A stretch of 64,000 bases of DNA from Christensenella intestinihominis. GTDB taxonomy: Bacteria > Bacillota > Clostridia > Christensenellales > Christensenellaceae. The notes under the pieces were generated by a model. The model saw nothing but the letters and a program-made list of their open reading frames with translations, was not told the origin of the DNA and did not search any database. The position numbers were made by a program, and so were the translations under genes. The DNA lies in NCBI RefSeq assembly GCF_001678845.1, contig NZ_MAIQ01000002.1:1-64000 (forward strand), in the 5' to 3' direction. Of the stretch, positions 17,380 through 24,752 are shown piece by piece. Each line of letters opens with the position of its first letter. Position 1 is the stretch's first letter.

Positions 17380-18237
17380 GTGCCAGAAGAACAACGGCAG
17401 GTTTATTATGACCGCGATTTGAAAATAGAAGCTTACAGCTTGAGCGGAATCGTCCAGAAATTCCCCAACCATTTCCATGAATATTACGTAATTGGATTCG
17501 TGGAAGGCGGAAGGCGCCGTCTTTGGTGCAGGGGCCGGGAGTATGATTTGTGCGCCGGGGATTTGATTTTATTTAATCCGCGGGACAGCCATTCCTGCGC
17601 GCCCGTGGACGGGGAGCTTCTTGATTACCGCGCCGTCAATATTCCCCCGGAGGTGATGCGGCGGACGGCAAAGGAAGTCTGCGGGACGGACGCCGCGCCC
17701 CGTTTCACACAGAATGTGGTTTTCCAGAGCGAGGCCGCGCAGTCGCTCACGGATTTATACGGCGCAATCCTCTCGGGTGCGCCGGGTTTGAAAAAGGAAG
17801 AGGCTTTCTATTTTTTGCTGGAGCAGGTGCTGCAGGAGTTTTCGGTCCTGTCCGGGGAAACCGGGCTTCCCGGGCGGGCGCGGCAGGTTCAAATGCTCTG
17901 CGCCTATATGGAAGCCCATTTTGCGGAGAATATCACCCTGGACGATTTGATTTCCATGACGAGCTTTGGTAAATCTTATTTACTGCGCTCGTTCACAAAA
18001 CAGGTCGGCGTTTCCCCCTACCGCTATTTGCAGACGGTGCGGCTTGAAAAAGCGAAAGGGTTTCTAAGGGAGGGCGTTGCTCCGGCTGATGCGGCGGACA
18101 TGGCCGGTTTTTCGGACCAGAGCCATTTTACAAATTTTTTCAAGGAATTTATCGGGCTGACGCCAAAGCAGTACCAACGGATTTTTACCGCGCCGTTACC
18201 CTCCGGCCCGGCAAAGGAGCCGCCGGATGGCAAATAA
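17380..18237 (+). CDS. AraC-family transcriptional regulator with cupin sensor
   Basis: 285 residues from a GTG at 17380 with AAAGGGG upstream. The N-terminal cupin part contains HFHEYYVIGFVEGG and the DSHSC segment. The C-terminal double helix-turn-helix (about residues 165-270) has LDDLISMTSFGKSYLLRSF and DMAGFSDQSHFTNFFKEFIGLTPKQY. It overlaps the EamA transporter gene by 11 bases and probably controls it in response to a small ligand. Confidence 0.92.
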   Translation: MPEEQRQVYYDRDLKIEAYSLSGIVQKFPNHFHEYYVIGFVEGGRRRLWCRGREYDLCAGDLILFNPRDSHSCAPVDGELLDYRAVNIPPEVMRRTAKEVCGTDAAPRFTQNVVFQSEAAQSLTDLYGAILSGAPGLKKEEAFYFLLEQVLQEFSVLSGETGLPGRARQVQMLCAYMEAHFAENITLDDLISMTSFGKSYLLRSFTKQVGVSPYRYLQTVRLEKAKGFLREGVAPADAADMAGFSDQSHFTNFFKEFIGLTPKQYQRIFTAPLPSGPAKEPPDGK

Positions 18238-19120
18238 GACGGCTGCCGGGCATATTGCCGCCCTGGTTACGATTCTGATCTGGGGGACCACCTTTATTTC
18301 CACCAAGGTGCTCCTCCGTGTTTTTACGCCGATCGAAATTCTTGTGATCCGGTTTGCCCTCGGCTATCTTGCCCTTTGGTGCGCCTGCCCCCACCGGCTG
18401 AAGGTTTCCGTAAAACGGCAGGAATGGTATTTTGCCGCCGCCGGGCTTTGCGGCGTAACCCTGTACTATTTGTTTGAAAATATCGCGCTTACCTATGCGC
18501 CGGCCTCCCACGTCGGGGTGATCATTTCGATTGCGCCGTTTTTTACAGCGATTTTCACGCGGCTGTTCCTGCACGGGGGACGCGCTACTATCCGTTTTTT
18601 CCTGGGCTTTTTGATTGCCATGGCCGGGATTTTTGTTATCACCTTCGGAAATAACGGGGACGCCGGAGGCTTCAGCCTGTTTGGCACGGTCCTTGCTGTG
18701 CTGGCGGCGGCCATTTGGGCCGTCTATTCCCTTATCACCAAAAAAATCAGCGAATTCGGCTATAACACCATCCAAACGACGCGCCGCACTTTTTTCTATG
18801 GTTTGGTATTTATGATTCCGGCTTTATTTACAATGGATTTCCATGTGGAGCTTTGGCAGTTCAGCGGGGTAAGCACGGTTATGAACCTTCTGTTCCTGGG
18901 GCTGGGCGCGTCGGCGCTGTGCTTTGTGACGTGGAATTTTGCGGTGAAATTTTTAGGCGCCGTAAAAACGAGCGCTTATATTTATATGGTGCCCGTCATT
19001 ACCGCCGTGACCTCGGCCGTCATCCTGCGCGAGGAAATGACTCCTGTGACCATATTGGGCATTGCGCTTACCCTCGTGGGGCTTTTCCTCTCTGAAAAAA
19101 AGAGCCCGAAGGCAGGATGA
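18227..19120 (+). CDS. EamA/DMT-family transporter
   Basis: 297 residues with ten membrane segments in two EamA repeats. It opens HIAALVTILIWGTTFISTKVLL, and the second repeat contains AIWAVYSLITKKIS. Members export amino acids, metabolites or drugs. GGAGCCGCC precedes the ATG inside the regulator gene, so the two are co-translated. Confidence 0.92.
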   Translation: MANKTAAGHIAALVTILIWGTTFISTKVLLRVFTPIEILVIRFALGYLALWCACPHRLKVSVKRQEWYFAAAGLCGVTLYYLFENIALTYAPASHVGVIISIAPFFTAIFTRLFLHGGRATIRFFLGFLIAMAGIFVITFGNNGDAGGFSLFGTVLAVLAAAIWAVYSLITKKISEFGYNTIQTTRRTFFYGLVFMIPALFTMDFHVELWQFSGVSTVMNLLFLGLGASALCFVTWNFAVKFLGAVKTSAYIYMVPVITAVTSAVILREEMTPVTILGIALTLVGLFLSEKKSPKAG

Positions 19121-19159
19121 TTTGCGTTTGCCGGGCGCGGGGCGTTACGCTGTAACCGG

Positions 19160-19200
19160 AAGGACTGCCTGGGGCTTCTATCCCGCGGCAGTCCTTTTTT
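19160..19200 (+). terminator. terminator after the EamA gene
   Basis: Perfect 10-bp stem AAGGACTGCC (19160-19169) with 19187-19196, then a run of T. Confidence 0.88.
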
Positions 19201-19289
19201 CTATCAAAAATCCACTACGCTTCCGCGCCGCCTGTGCAGGGAGGATGCGGGCGCGGCCTTTCCCGCCGGGGCTCCCCATTCATAAATTT

Positions 19290-19354
19290 GTTACGTTTCC
19301 TTCAATTATTGTTCAAACCGGGTTCAAAAATTCGTCACTTTCTGGGATTATCAT
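19290..19354 (+). promoter_or_regulatory. htrA promoter with five 11-bp-phased repeats (OmpR/PhoB-type site)
   Basis: Hexamers start exactly every 11 bases: GTTACG (19290), TTCAAT (19301), TTCAAA (19312), TTCAAA (19323), GTCACT (19334). Then 9 bases and a -10 box TATCAT (19349-19354). There is no good -35, as expected of activator-dependent promoters. The same layout recurs at 20733, 22643 and 43735. Confidence 0.7.
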
Positions 19355-19417
19355 TAACTTGTGATGTAAAACAAAAAACGTTTGAAATAATAGATAAGCT
19401 TATAAGGAGGCTACCAA

Positions 19418-20728
19418 ATGAACGATAACAGGTTTTTTTACGATCAGAATAACGGACCTGCGGACGGGCAGGGAGGCGGAAGCCCGGAGCCCTCTTTCCG
19501 CGGGGACGACAGATATCTCCACCCTGCGGAATGCGGCGATCCCCGCCGCCTTGACAGCGAGAGCTTTTATTCCGGGGGGCAAAGGGGCGGCAGGCGGCCC
19601 AAAAAGGAAAAATCGCCCTTCCTGACGAAAAAGGTGGCGGCGGTCGTCCTTACGCTGTGCATCGGCGCCTCGGCAGTATTCGGCTTTGGCGCGGGCATGA
19701 TGGCCGGACGCGGCAGCGCGCCGACAGGGGCCGTGCAGGGCAGCGACACCGGCGTATTCCAGACCTCGGCGGATGCGGGAAATGCTTCCGGCGACCTCTC
19801 CGTATCGGAGATTGCCGCGAAAGCGCAGGATTCCGTTGTGGAAATAACGGCCGATGTGGTGCAGACGAACCAGTTTATGCAACAGGTGTCCGGCCAGGCG
19901 GCGGGCAGCGGCGTCATCATTTCCGAGGACGGCTATATCATTACGAATAACCACGTTGTAGAGGGCGGCACGGGCTTCACCGTGCGCACGAAGGACGGAA
20001 CCAGCTATGACGCGACGCTCGTCGGCAGGGACCCGCAGACGGACCTCGCGGTCCTCAAAATTGAAGCGGCAGGGCTTACCCCCGTTACGTTCGGCGATTC
20101 GGACGCAATCGCGGTGGGCGACACAACGGTTGCGATCGGCAACCCGCTGGGAACGCTCGGCGGAACGGTAACGGACGGCATTGTCAGCGCGACGAACCGT
20201 GAAATTAACCTTGGAAACGGCACGATGAACCTGATCCAGACCAACGCGGCGATCAACCCCGGAAACTCCGGCGGCGGCCTTTTCAACGGGCAGGGCGAGC
20301 TGATCGGCATCGTGGTTGCAAAATCCGGCGGCACCAACGTGGAGGGGCTTGGCTATGCCATCCCGGTCAATGACGCGAAAACCGTCGCCGACGAGCTGAT
20401 GAAAAGCGGTTATGTCACCGGGCGCATTTCCATCGGGATTTCGGTTCTCAACATCTCCGATGTGCAGACCGCAATGAATTACGGCCTTTCAGGCACCGGC
20501 GTGTATGTGGCGCAGGTGACGGAAGGCTCGGCGGCGGAAAAACTCGGTATCCAGGCCGGCGACAGGCTCGTATCGCTGGACGGCAAGGAAATCACGAGCC
20601 CGGCCGACCTTGAGGAAGTGATAGACGGCCACTCCGTGGGAGATACCGTGGAAATCACGATCGAGCGCGGCGGGCGCACGGCATCTACGGAGATTACATT
20701 CGAGGAATATGTCCCGTCGAATTCTTAA
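19418..20728 (+). CDS. htrA: HtrA-family membrane-anchored serine protease with PDZ domain
   Basis: 436 residues after AAGGAGGCTACCAAATG. A cytoplasmic, Gly/Pro/Asp-rich N-terminus (about 65 residues) precedes one membrane segment (about 70-92), a trypsin-like domain with His179 (NNHVV), Asp209 (QTDLAVL) and Ser284 (PGNSGGG), then one PDZ domain (about 335-425). It degrades misfolded exported proteins at the outer face of the membrane. Its promoter carries 11-bp-phased repeats for an OmpR-type regulator. Homologues in Bacillus are induced by the CssRS system; no such kinase pair is next to it here. Confidence 0.95.
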   Translation: MNDNRFFYDQNNGPADGQGGGSPEPSFRGDDRYLHPAECGDPRRLDSESFYSGGQRGGRRPKKEKSPFLTKKVAAVVLTLCIGASAVFGFGAGMMAGRGSAPTGAVQGSDTGVFQTSADAGNASGDLSVSEIAAKAQDSVVEITADVVQTNQFMQQVSGQAAGSGVIISEDGYIITNNHVVEGGTGFTVRTKDGTSYDATLVGRDPQTDLAVLKIEAAGLTPVTFGDSDAIAVGDTTVAIGNPLGTLGGTVTDGIVSATNREINLGNGTMNLIQTNAAINPGNSGGGLFNGQGELIGIVVAKSGGTNVEGLGYAIPVNDAKTVADELMKSGYVTGRISIGISVLNISDVQTAMNYGLSGTGVYVAQVTEGSAAEKLGIQAGDRLVSLDGKEITSPADLEEVIDGHSVGDTVEITIERGGRTASTEITFEEYVPSNS

Positions 20729-20732
20729 AATG

Positions 20733-20775
20733 TTCATTGGAACTTCATATGGAATTCACATAAGGGCACTACCAT
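20733..20775 (+). promoter_or_regulatory. phased-repeat promoter (OmpR/PhoB-type) downstream of htrA
   Basis: TTCATT (20733), TTCATA (20744) and TTCACA (20755) are spaced 11 bases apart. A 9-base spacer and TACCAT (20770-20775) as -10 follow. It points into a region without a coding sequence, ending at the terminator near 20948. Confidence 0.6.
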
Positions 20776-20781
20776 AGATTT

Positions 20782-20948
20782 AACAAGCATCCCGGGGCCC
20801 CGCAAGCGATGGGAGCCCCGGATGCAAAATGCGAAGGGGGCGTGCCTATGGTAAGATGAACGGATTAAAACATAACCCACCCAAACAGAACCTACAATTG
20901 ATATATAAGTCTGAAAAAGCGTTCGCTTCCCCGGCGGACGCTTTTTAT
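20782..20948 (+). ncRNA. candidate small RNA under a phased-repeat promoter
   Basis: The predicted transcript is about 165 bases, from just after the -10 box to the terminator at 20914-20948. It contains a strong GC-rich hairpin (20788-20826; GCATC and CGGGGC pairing with GCCCCG and GATGC, one bulged C). TACCATAG/CTATGGTA (20770-20777 with 20846-20853) and GGCAC/GTGCC could form competing outer pairings. No credible reading frame with a ribosome site is present. Inferred from promoter, structure and terminator only. Confidence 0.45.
20914..20948. terminator. bidirectional terminator between htrA and the membrane protein gene
   Basis: AAAAAGCG-TTCGC arm pairs with GCGGA-CGCTTTTT around TTCCCCG (one wobble), with A and T runs on both sides. 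It can end transcripts from either side. Confidence 0.8.
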
Positions 20949-22525
20949 TATGTGTCCCGCCATGCCTCTTCGGGCTTTTTATGGAAGTTCTTTTTCTTTT
21001 TCGGTTTTTTAGCAAGCCATTCCCGCAGCCTGCCCGAAATCTCCAGCCAGCCGCAGGCCGCGTAAGGAATGAGCAGCGGGAAACAGGTTGCCGCATACTG
21101 CGCTTTTGTCTCCCAGAATATGTGGAATAAAAAGGTCCCCAAAAATATGACGCCGGGCAAAAGCTGTTCCCGTTTGATTTTTTTGAACCGGAGCAGGAAA
21201 AACGCGGCCGCGCCCACATAAATAAGCGACTGGTAGATGTTCATAAAGCCCTTCAGGAAAAGGTGTGCCCTGCCGTAATAAATGCTGTTTGAAAGCTTGC
21301 CCTGCCCGATGGCGCTGTAGTCGCGCACCTGGCTGATCCAGAAGCCCTGGAAGGTTGGATTATTCCACGTGGAGGAAACCTTCCTGTAGAAAAACTGCGC
21401 CGCATAGCCGGGCTGCTGCGCAAAATTTTGCAGGGATTGTTCCGCGTCCTCCCTTGCGAGCAACGCCGTTTGCGCGCCGTCGTAACCTGTTTCCTCATAA
21501 ACCGTGCGGCTATAGGCGTTATACCATCCCGGGGCCATCGGCCCCTCCTGCATGCCCATCGCCACCCACGCGGCCCGTGGCACCCCATCGTTTACCGCAA
21601 GGCCGGTTGTCCCGGAATAATAAAGGTTGACCGCGCCCCCCGCCGCCAGGCTCACCCCGGCCAGCAAGGCGGCGAAAACAACGGAAAGCGGTTTCCGTTC
21701 AAAGATACAGTCCAAAAGATAAAACAGCAGCATCGCGGCCAGCCACACAAGGTTATTATTCCTCAGCAGGATGCCGGCCACAGCCGCGGCGGCAGATAGA
21801 ACGGCGAAGCGTTTCTTCCGGCTTTTAAAATACCTGACCTGGCATAAAACGGCGAGAAGGCCCAGCCCGAACGCGGGAATATTTCCATAGACGAATACCA
21901 CATAAAGCAATATTTCAAAGCAAAGAAGCATCAGGAGCAGCGTAATATTCGTAACCTCCCGTTTTCCAAACAGGAGCATTGTGATTCGATACAGGCAATA
22001 AAAGCCGAGCAGCAGCCACAGTACGTTCGCGGCCTGGAGCCAAAGCCAGGCGTTTTGCCCGGCAATGAGGATAAAGGGCTGGAAATACAGCGCGAGCCCC
22101 AATTGGTGCGGAAACGTATAAAAATACCCGCCCGGCATAAGGGCCCGGTAATCGCCCTGCAAAATTTCGCCCGCGCCCTTGAGCACAAAATACTGGTCCG
22201 CCCCGGGTTCGACACGCATGGTAAACACCCACGCGAGCCCGGCGGCAAATACCAGCGCCATTCCCACGACAAGCAGGCGTTTTTCCGGCAATTTGCAAAG
22301 CTGTTCCCGAAGCGCGGCCAGCAGGGCGGCGACCACCGCCGCGGCGGCGAGGTGAATCCACGGCAGGTCCGCAAGGAAAGCGGTCGCTTCCGTGGAAGGG
22401 TCGGGAATATCCGCCGTCATGACAATGCTGTCTGCCGCCGCGAAAACAAGCGGTATAAGGATCAATACCGCAAGGGCCGCCACAATGATCCTGTTTGCGG
22501 AAATACTGTTTTCCATATTATCCAT
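20948..22525 (-). CDS. polytopic membrane protein, GT-C glycosyltransferase-like
   Basis: 525 residues with roughly 11-12 membrane segments. After the second or third segment an extracytoplasmic loop carries EPGADQYFVLKGAGEIL and GGYFYTFPHQLGLALYFQP. This layout and the acidic residues resemble dolichyl/polyprenyl-phosphate-sugar-dependent GT-C enzymes (PMT/GT39 and YfhO-like). It would transfer a lipid-linked sugar to a cell-envelope acceptor. The C-terminus is Lys-rich and cytoplasmic. It is flanked on both sides by phased-repeat promoters that point along the other strand. No closer family is recognised. Confidence 0.7.
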   Translation of the reverse strand: MDNMENSISANRIIVAALAVLILIPLVFAAADSIVMTADIPDPSTEATAFLADLPWIHLAAAAVVAALLAALREQLCKLPEKRLLVVGMALVFAAGLAWVFTMRVEPGADQYFVLKGAGEILQGDYRALMPGGYFYTFPHQLGLALYFQPFILIAGQNAWLWLQAANVLWLLLGFYCLYRITMLLFGKREVTNITLLLMLLCFEILLYVVFVYGNIPAFGLGLLAVLCQVRYFKSRKKRFAVLSAAAAVAGILLRNNNLVWLAAMLLFYLLDCIFERKPLSVVFAALLAGVSLAAGGAVNLYYSGTTGLAVNDGVPRAAWVAMGMQEGPMAPGWYNAYSRTVYEETGYDGAQTALLAREDAEQSLQNFAQQPGYAAQFFYRKVSSTWNNPTFQGFWISQVRDYSAIGQGKLSNSIYYGRAHLFLKGFMNIYQSLIYVGAAAFFLLRFKKIKREQLLPGVIFLGTFLFHIFWETKAQYAATCFPLLIPYAACGWLEISGRLREWLAKKPKKKKNFHKKPEEAWRDT

Positions 22526-23045
22526 CCAGTCTTTTTTTGTCGACCCTATTGTAGCAATAAACCGGCGCTTTGTATAGAATCTTCATGTTTGGCGCTTTGT
22601 TTTTTCGCTTATCTATATTTCCAGGAAAATCTTTCGTTAATCTTCATCGGATATTCATAATGCGTTCACATATTCGCTGTATACTTTGATTAATGAAAGA
22701 CGAAAGGAGGCCGCCGGATGCTTGCAATGTGATAATCAATACTTTACGGCAAATGACTTATGGCGGCGCGCGCAGAATCGTATATGCCGCACAGCAGTTT
22801 CCACCAAAGCCTGTATGCGCAGCCTTTGGGAAGCTGCGATAACGTGAAACAAAAAATTTAAATATATAATCCTGGTGAACCAAAAATTACTGTCAGTCCG
22901 CCGAAGCTTTGCCACAAACCCAGAAGAGCTTCCGCGCTGCACCATGATTACGGCGCTTTCGCGCCAGACTGAATAACGGGAGCTTTTTTGAAAAAGGCGA
23001 ATGCCTCTCGGCGGATGAGACAGACAAGCAATTATCAATAAATTG
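22526..23045. other. 520-base region with no convincing gene; possible decayed locus
   Basis: It holds the phased-repeat promoter at 22643-22685, then AAAGGAGG and an ATG (22718) whose frame stops after four codons (MLAM). Beyond this I see no plausible coding frame on either strand up to the terminator at 23051. Either a short regulatory RNA with a minimal leader, or the 5' end of a gene that has been lost. Confidence 0.45.
22643..22685 (+). promoter_or_regulatory. phased-repeat promoter (OmpR/PhoB-type)
   Basis: TTCATC (22643), TTCATA (22654) and TTCACA (22665) lie 11 bases apart. Then come 9 bases and TATACT (22680-22685). Layout identical to 20733-20775. Confidence 0.65.
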
Positions 23046-23050
23046 ACATA

Positions 23051-23078
23051 AAAAAAGGAGCGCGACGCTCCTTTTTTT
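23051..23078. terminator. bidirectional terminator
   Basis: GGAGCG (23057-23062), 3-base loop, CGCTCC (23066-23071), flanked by A6 and T7. It ends the nitroreductase operon (minus) and any transcript from 22.69 kb (plus). Confidence 0.9.
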
Positions 23079-23673
23079 ATTCGTAAAAGGTTACAACTTC
23101 ATCCAGCGGTTTAAACGTGCGCGGGCCCGGTTCTTCCGCCGCCCTGCCGAAAGGCATCTGCGCGACCAGCGACCATGTCTCCGGGATGTTCCATTCCTTC
23201 GCGGAATCCGCGTCCACCAGCGGATTATAATGCTGGAGGGATGCCGCGACTCCCTGTTCCGCAAACGCAAGCCACAATGCGTATTCAAGGATTGCGTTGT
23301 TGTGCTGCGCCCATTGGTCGAACTTATCCGCATACGTCGGAAAATCCTGTTTCATCCTTTCGGTCTCGGCCATATCTTCATAAAACAAAACCGTCCCGTT
23401 GCCGCCGCGAAAACCATCCAGCTTTTTTTGGGTCCGGGCAAACGCGCCGGGCGGCGTCACCCGACGGAGCTGTTTTTCCACGATATCCCAGAACTTCGCA
23501 TGCCCGCCGCCCATAAGGACCACCAGCCTGCTGGTCTGCGCGTTATACGCGCTCGGCGCGTGCCGCGCAAGCGCGATTGCCTTTTCCACCGTTTCCCGCG
23601 TAATGCGGCTGTCTTTTTCAAGCGTACGGATGGAACGCCTTTTTTCCATGACCTCGTCAAATTTCGGTTTCAT
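23077..23673 (-). CDS. nitroreductase-family FMN enzyme
   Basis: 198 residues from the ATG at 23673 with GAGGAGT upstream. It begins FDEVMEKRRSIRTLEKDSRI, the FMN-phosphate-binding RRSxR signature, followed by ARHAPSAYNAQTSRLVVL. The central AEQGVAASLQHYNPLVD resembles the fatty-acid-repression/HBN1 branch (YdgI/Frm2-like). The electron acceptor is not known. It starts 5 bases after the DUF3795 stop. Confidence 0.9.
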   Translation of the reverse strand: MKPKFDEVMEKRRSIRTLEKDSRITRETVEKAIALARHAPSAYNAQTSRLVVLMGGGHAKFWDIVEKQLRRVTPPGAFARTQKKLDGFRGGNGTVLFYEDMAETERMKQDFPTYADKFDQWAQHNNAILEYALWLAFAEQGVAASLQHYNPLVDADSAKEWNIPETWSLVAQMPFGRAAEEPGPRTFKPLDEVVTFYE

Positions 23674-23678
23674 AGCAT

Positions 23679-23957
23679 TTACTCCTCGTAAACCGCGTCC
23701 TCCCCGATCTCTTTCCACGCACGGCACTGGCCGATGCGAAGGCCGCCGTCTCCATAATCCTTATCCTTGGCAAATTTCACCAATTTACGGCACGGGAATC
23801 CGCTGCACAAACCGCAGTGCTTGAGCTTTTTTTCTTCGCAGCAGCTTTTGATCGGGCACCGCGCCGCCCAAACCGGCTTATCGCGGTTGACACAGCCGCC
23901 GCACTTTTCAAAATAGCCACAGTTTGAACAAAGTCTCCCACATCTTGCTTCTATCAT
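23679..23957 (-). CDS. DUF3795 cysteine-rich small protein
   Basis: 92 residues with twelve cysteines in pairs (CGRLCSNCGYFEKCGGC, CPIKSCC, CGLCSGFPCRK), the DUF3795 pattern, likely zinc or iron-sulphur binding. Function unknown. Found between an MBL hydrolase and a nitroreductase, probably one operon. The start follows GGGGGG at about 8 bases. Confidence 0.85.
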   Translation of the reverse strand: MIEARCGRLCSNCGYFEKCGGCVNRDKPVWAARCPIKSCCEEKKLKHCGLCSGFPCRKLVKFAKDKDYGDGGLRIGQCRAWKEIGEDAVYEE

Positions 23958-23996
23958 AATTAATACCCCCCTTGCGGACGATTTACAACATTTTTG

Positions 23997-24704
23997 TTAA
24001 AATACTATCGTCTCTTTCTGATCCCGTTTCCAGAGCGCGGACGCATTTTCATATCCATTCCGTTCGATGGAACGCAGCGTCGCCCGGATATATCCATTCG
24101 CGTCCTTTTCCTCATACGGCAAGTGATAAGCGATCATCCGTTTTGGCCGGAGCTCCCCGATCATTTTTTTCCCGCGCAAAATCGTAAAAAACGGAAAATT
24201 ATAAAGCGCCAGGTCCGCATCCGCAAATACCTGCGGAATATTTTCCGGGCCGCTGTCGCCGAGCACCGTTACCGTGAAACCGTCCATATGGAATTTATAG
24301 CCGTAATTCGCGACATCACGGAACTGTTCTCCTTCGTGTATAAGCCGCACGCATGCAAGCCCGATTTCCTTGATTTCCAGGGTTTCCTCCGGTTTTTCCA
24401 GTATTGTGACATTGCTTCCGGAAAAATCGCTGATCGGCGAAACCATGTGCGTATCCGGATGGTTCCTCAGGAATTCCTGCGTCCATTCCCTGCTGTAGTG
24501 GTCCGGGTGGTCGTGCGTAAAGACCAAAAGGTCAATCTCCCGGAATTCACCCTCCCCATGCGCAATCTGGAACAGCAGGTCGTCCGGGACGCTCGAGAAC
24601 ACCTCCGTATAACGGTTATGCAGCGCATCCACCAATATTTTTTTTCCGTTTATGCATAGAAGGACCCCCGCGTTTGCGGTAAGCCGGACAAAATTTTCCG
24701 CCAT
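23997..24704 (-). CDS. MBL-fold metallohydrolase
   Basis: 235 residues from the ATG at 24704 (GCGAGGAGAAGC upstream). The metal site HDHPDHYS is at about residues 79-86, preceded by ILVDALHN and followed by VLGDSGPEN. These mark a metallo-beta-lactamase fold related to UlaG/RomA-type hydrolases. The last histidine may be YHLPYEE. Substrate unknown. It lies between the Lnt and DUF3795 genes on the same strand. Confidence 0.87.
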   Translation of the reverse strand: MAENFVRLTANAGVLLCINGKKILVDALHNRYTEVFSSVPDDLLFQIAHGEGEFREIDLLVFTHDHPDHYSREWTQEFLRNHPDTHMVSPISDFSGSNVTILEKPEETLEIKEIGLACVRLIHEGEQFRDVANYGYKFHMDGFTVTVLGDSGPENIPQVFADADLALYNFPFFTILRGKKMIGELRPKRMIAYHLPYEEKDANGYIRATLRSIERNGYENASALWKRDQKETIVF

Positions 24705-24752
24705 TGCTTCTCCTCGCCTGTCTTTCCATTATAGTGCATCGAACCTGTGTTT

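Noticed and set aside
20829-21065. A 78-codon plus-strand frame starting inside the candidate small RNA
   Set aside because: Most of it is antisense to the end of the membrane-protein gene and runs through the terminator; no ribosome site in a sensible place.
22736-23038. A 100-codon open frame on the minus strand in the gap between the membrane protein and nitroreductase genes
   Set aside because: Composition is Arg/Ser/Phe-rich without any recognisable motif, no ribosome site, and it covers a region better explained as non-coding or decayed.
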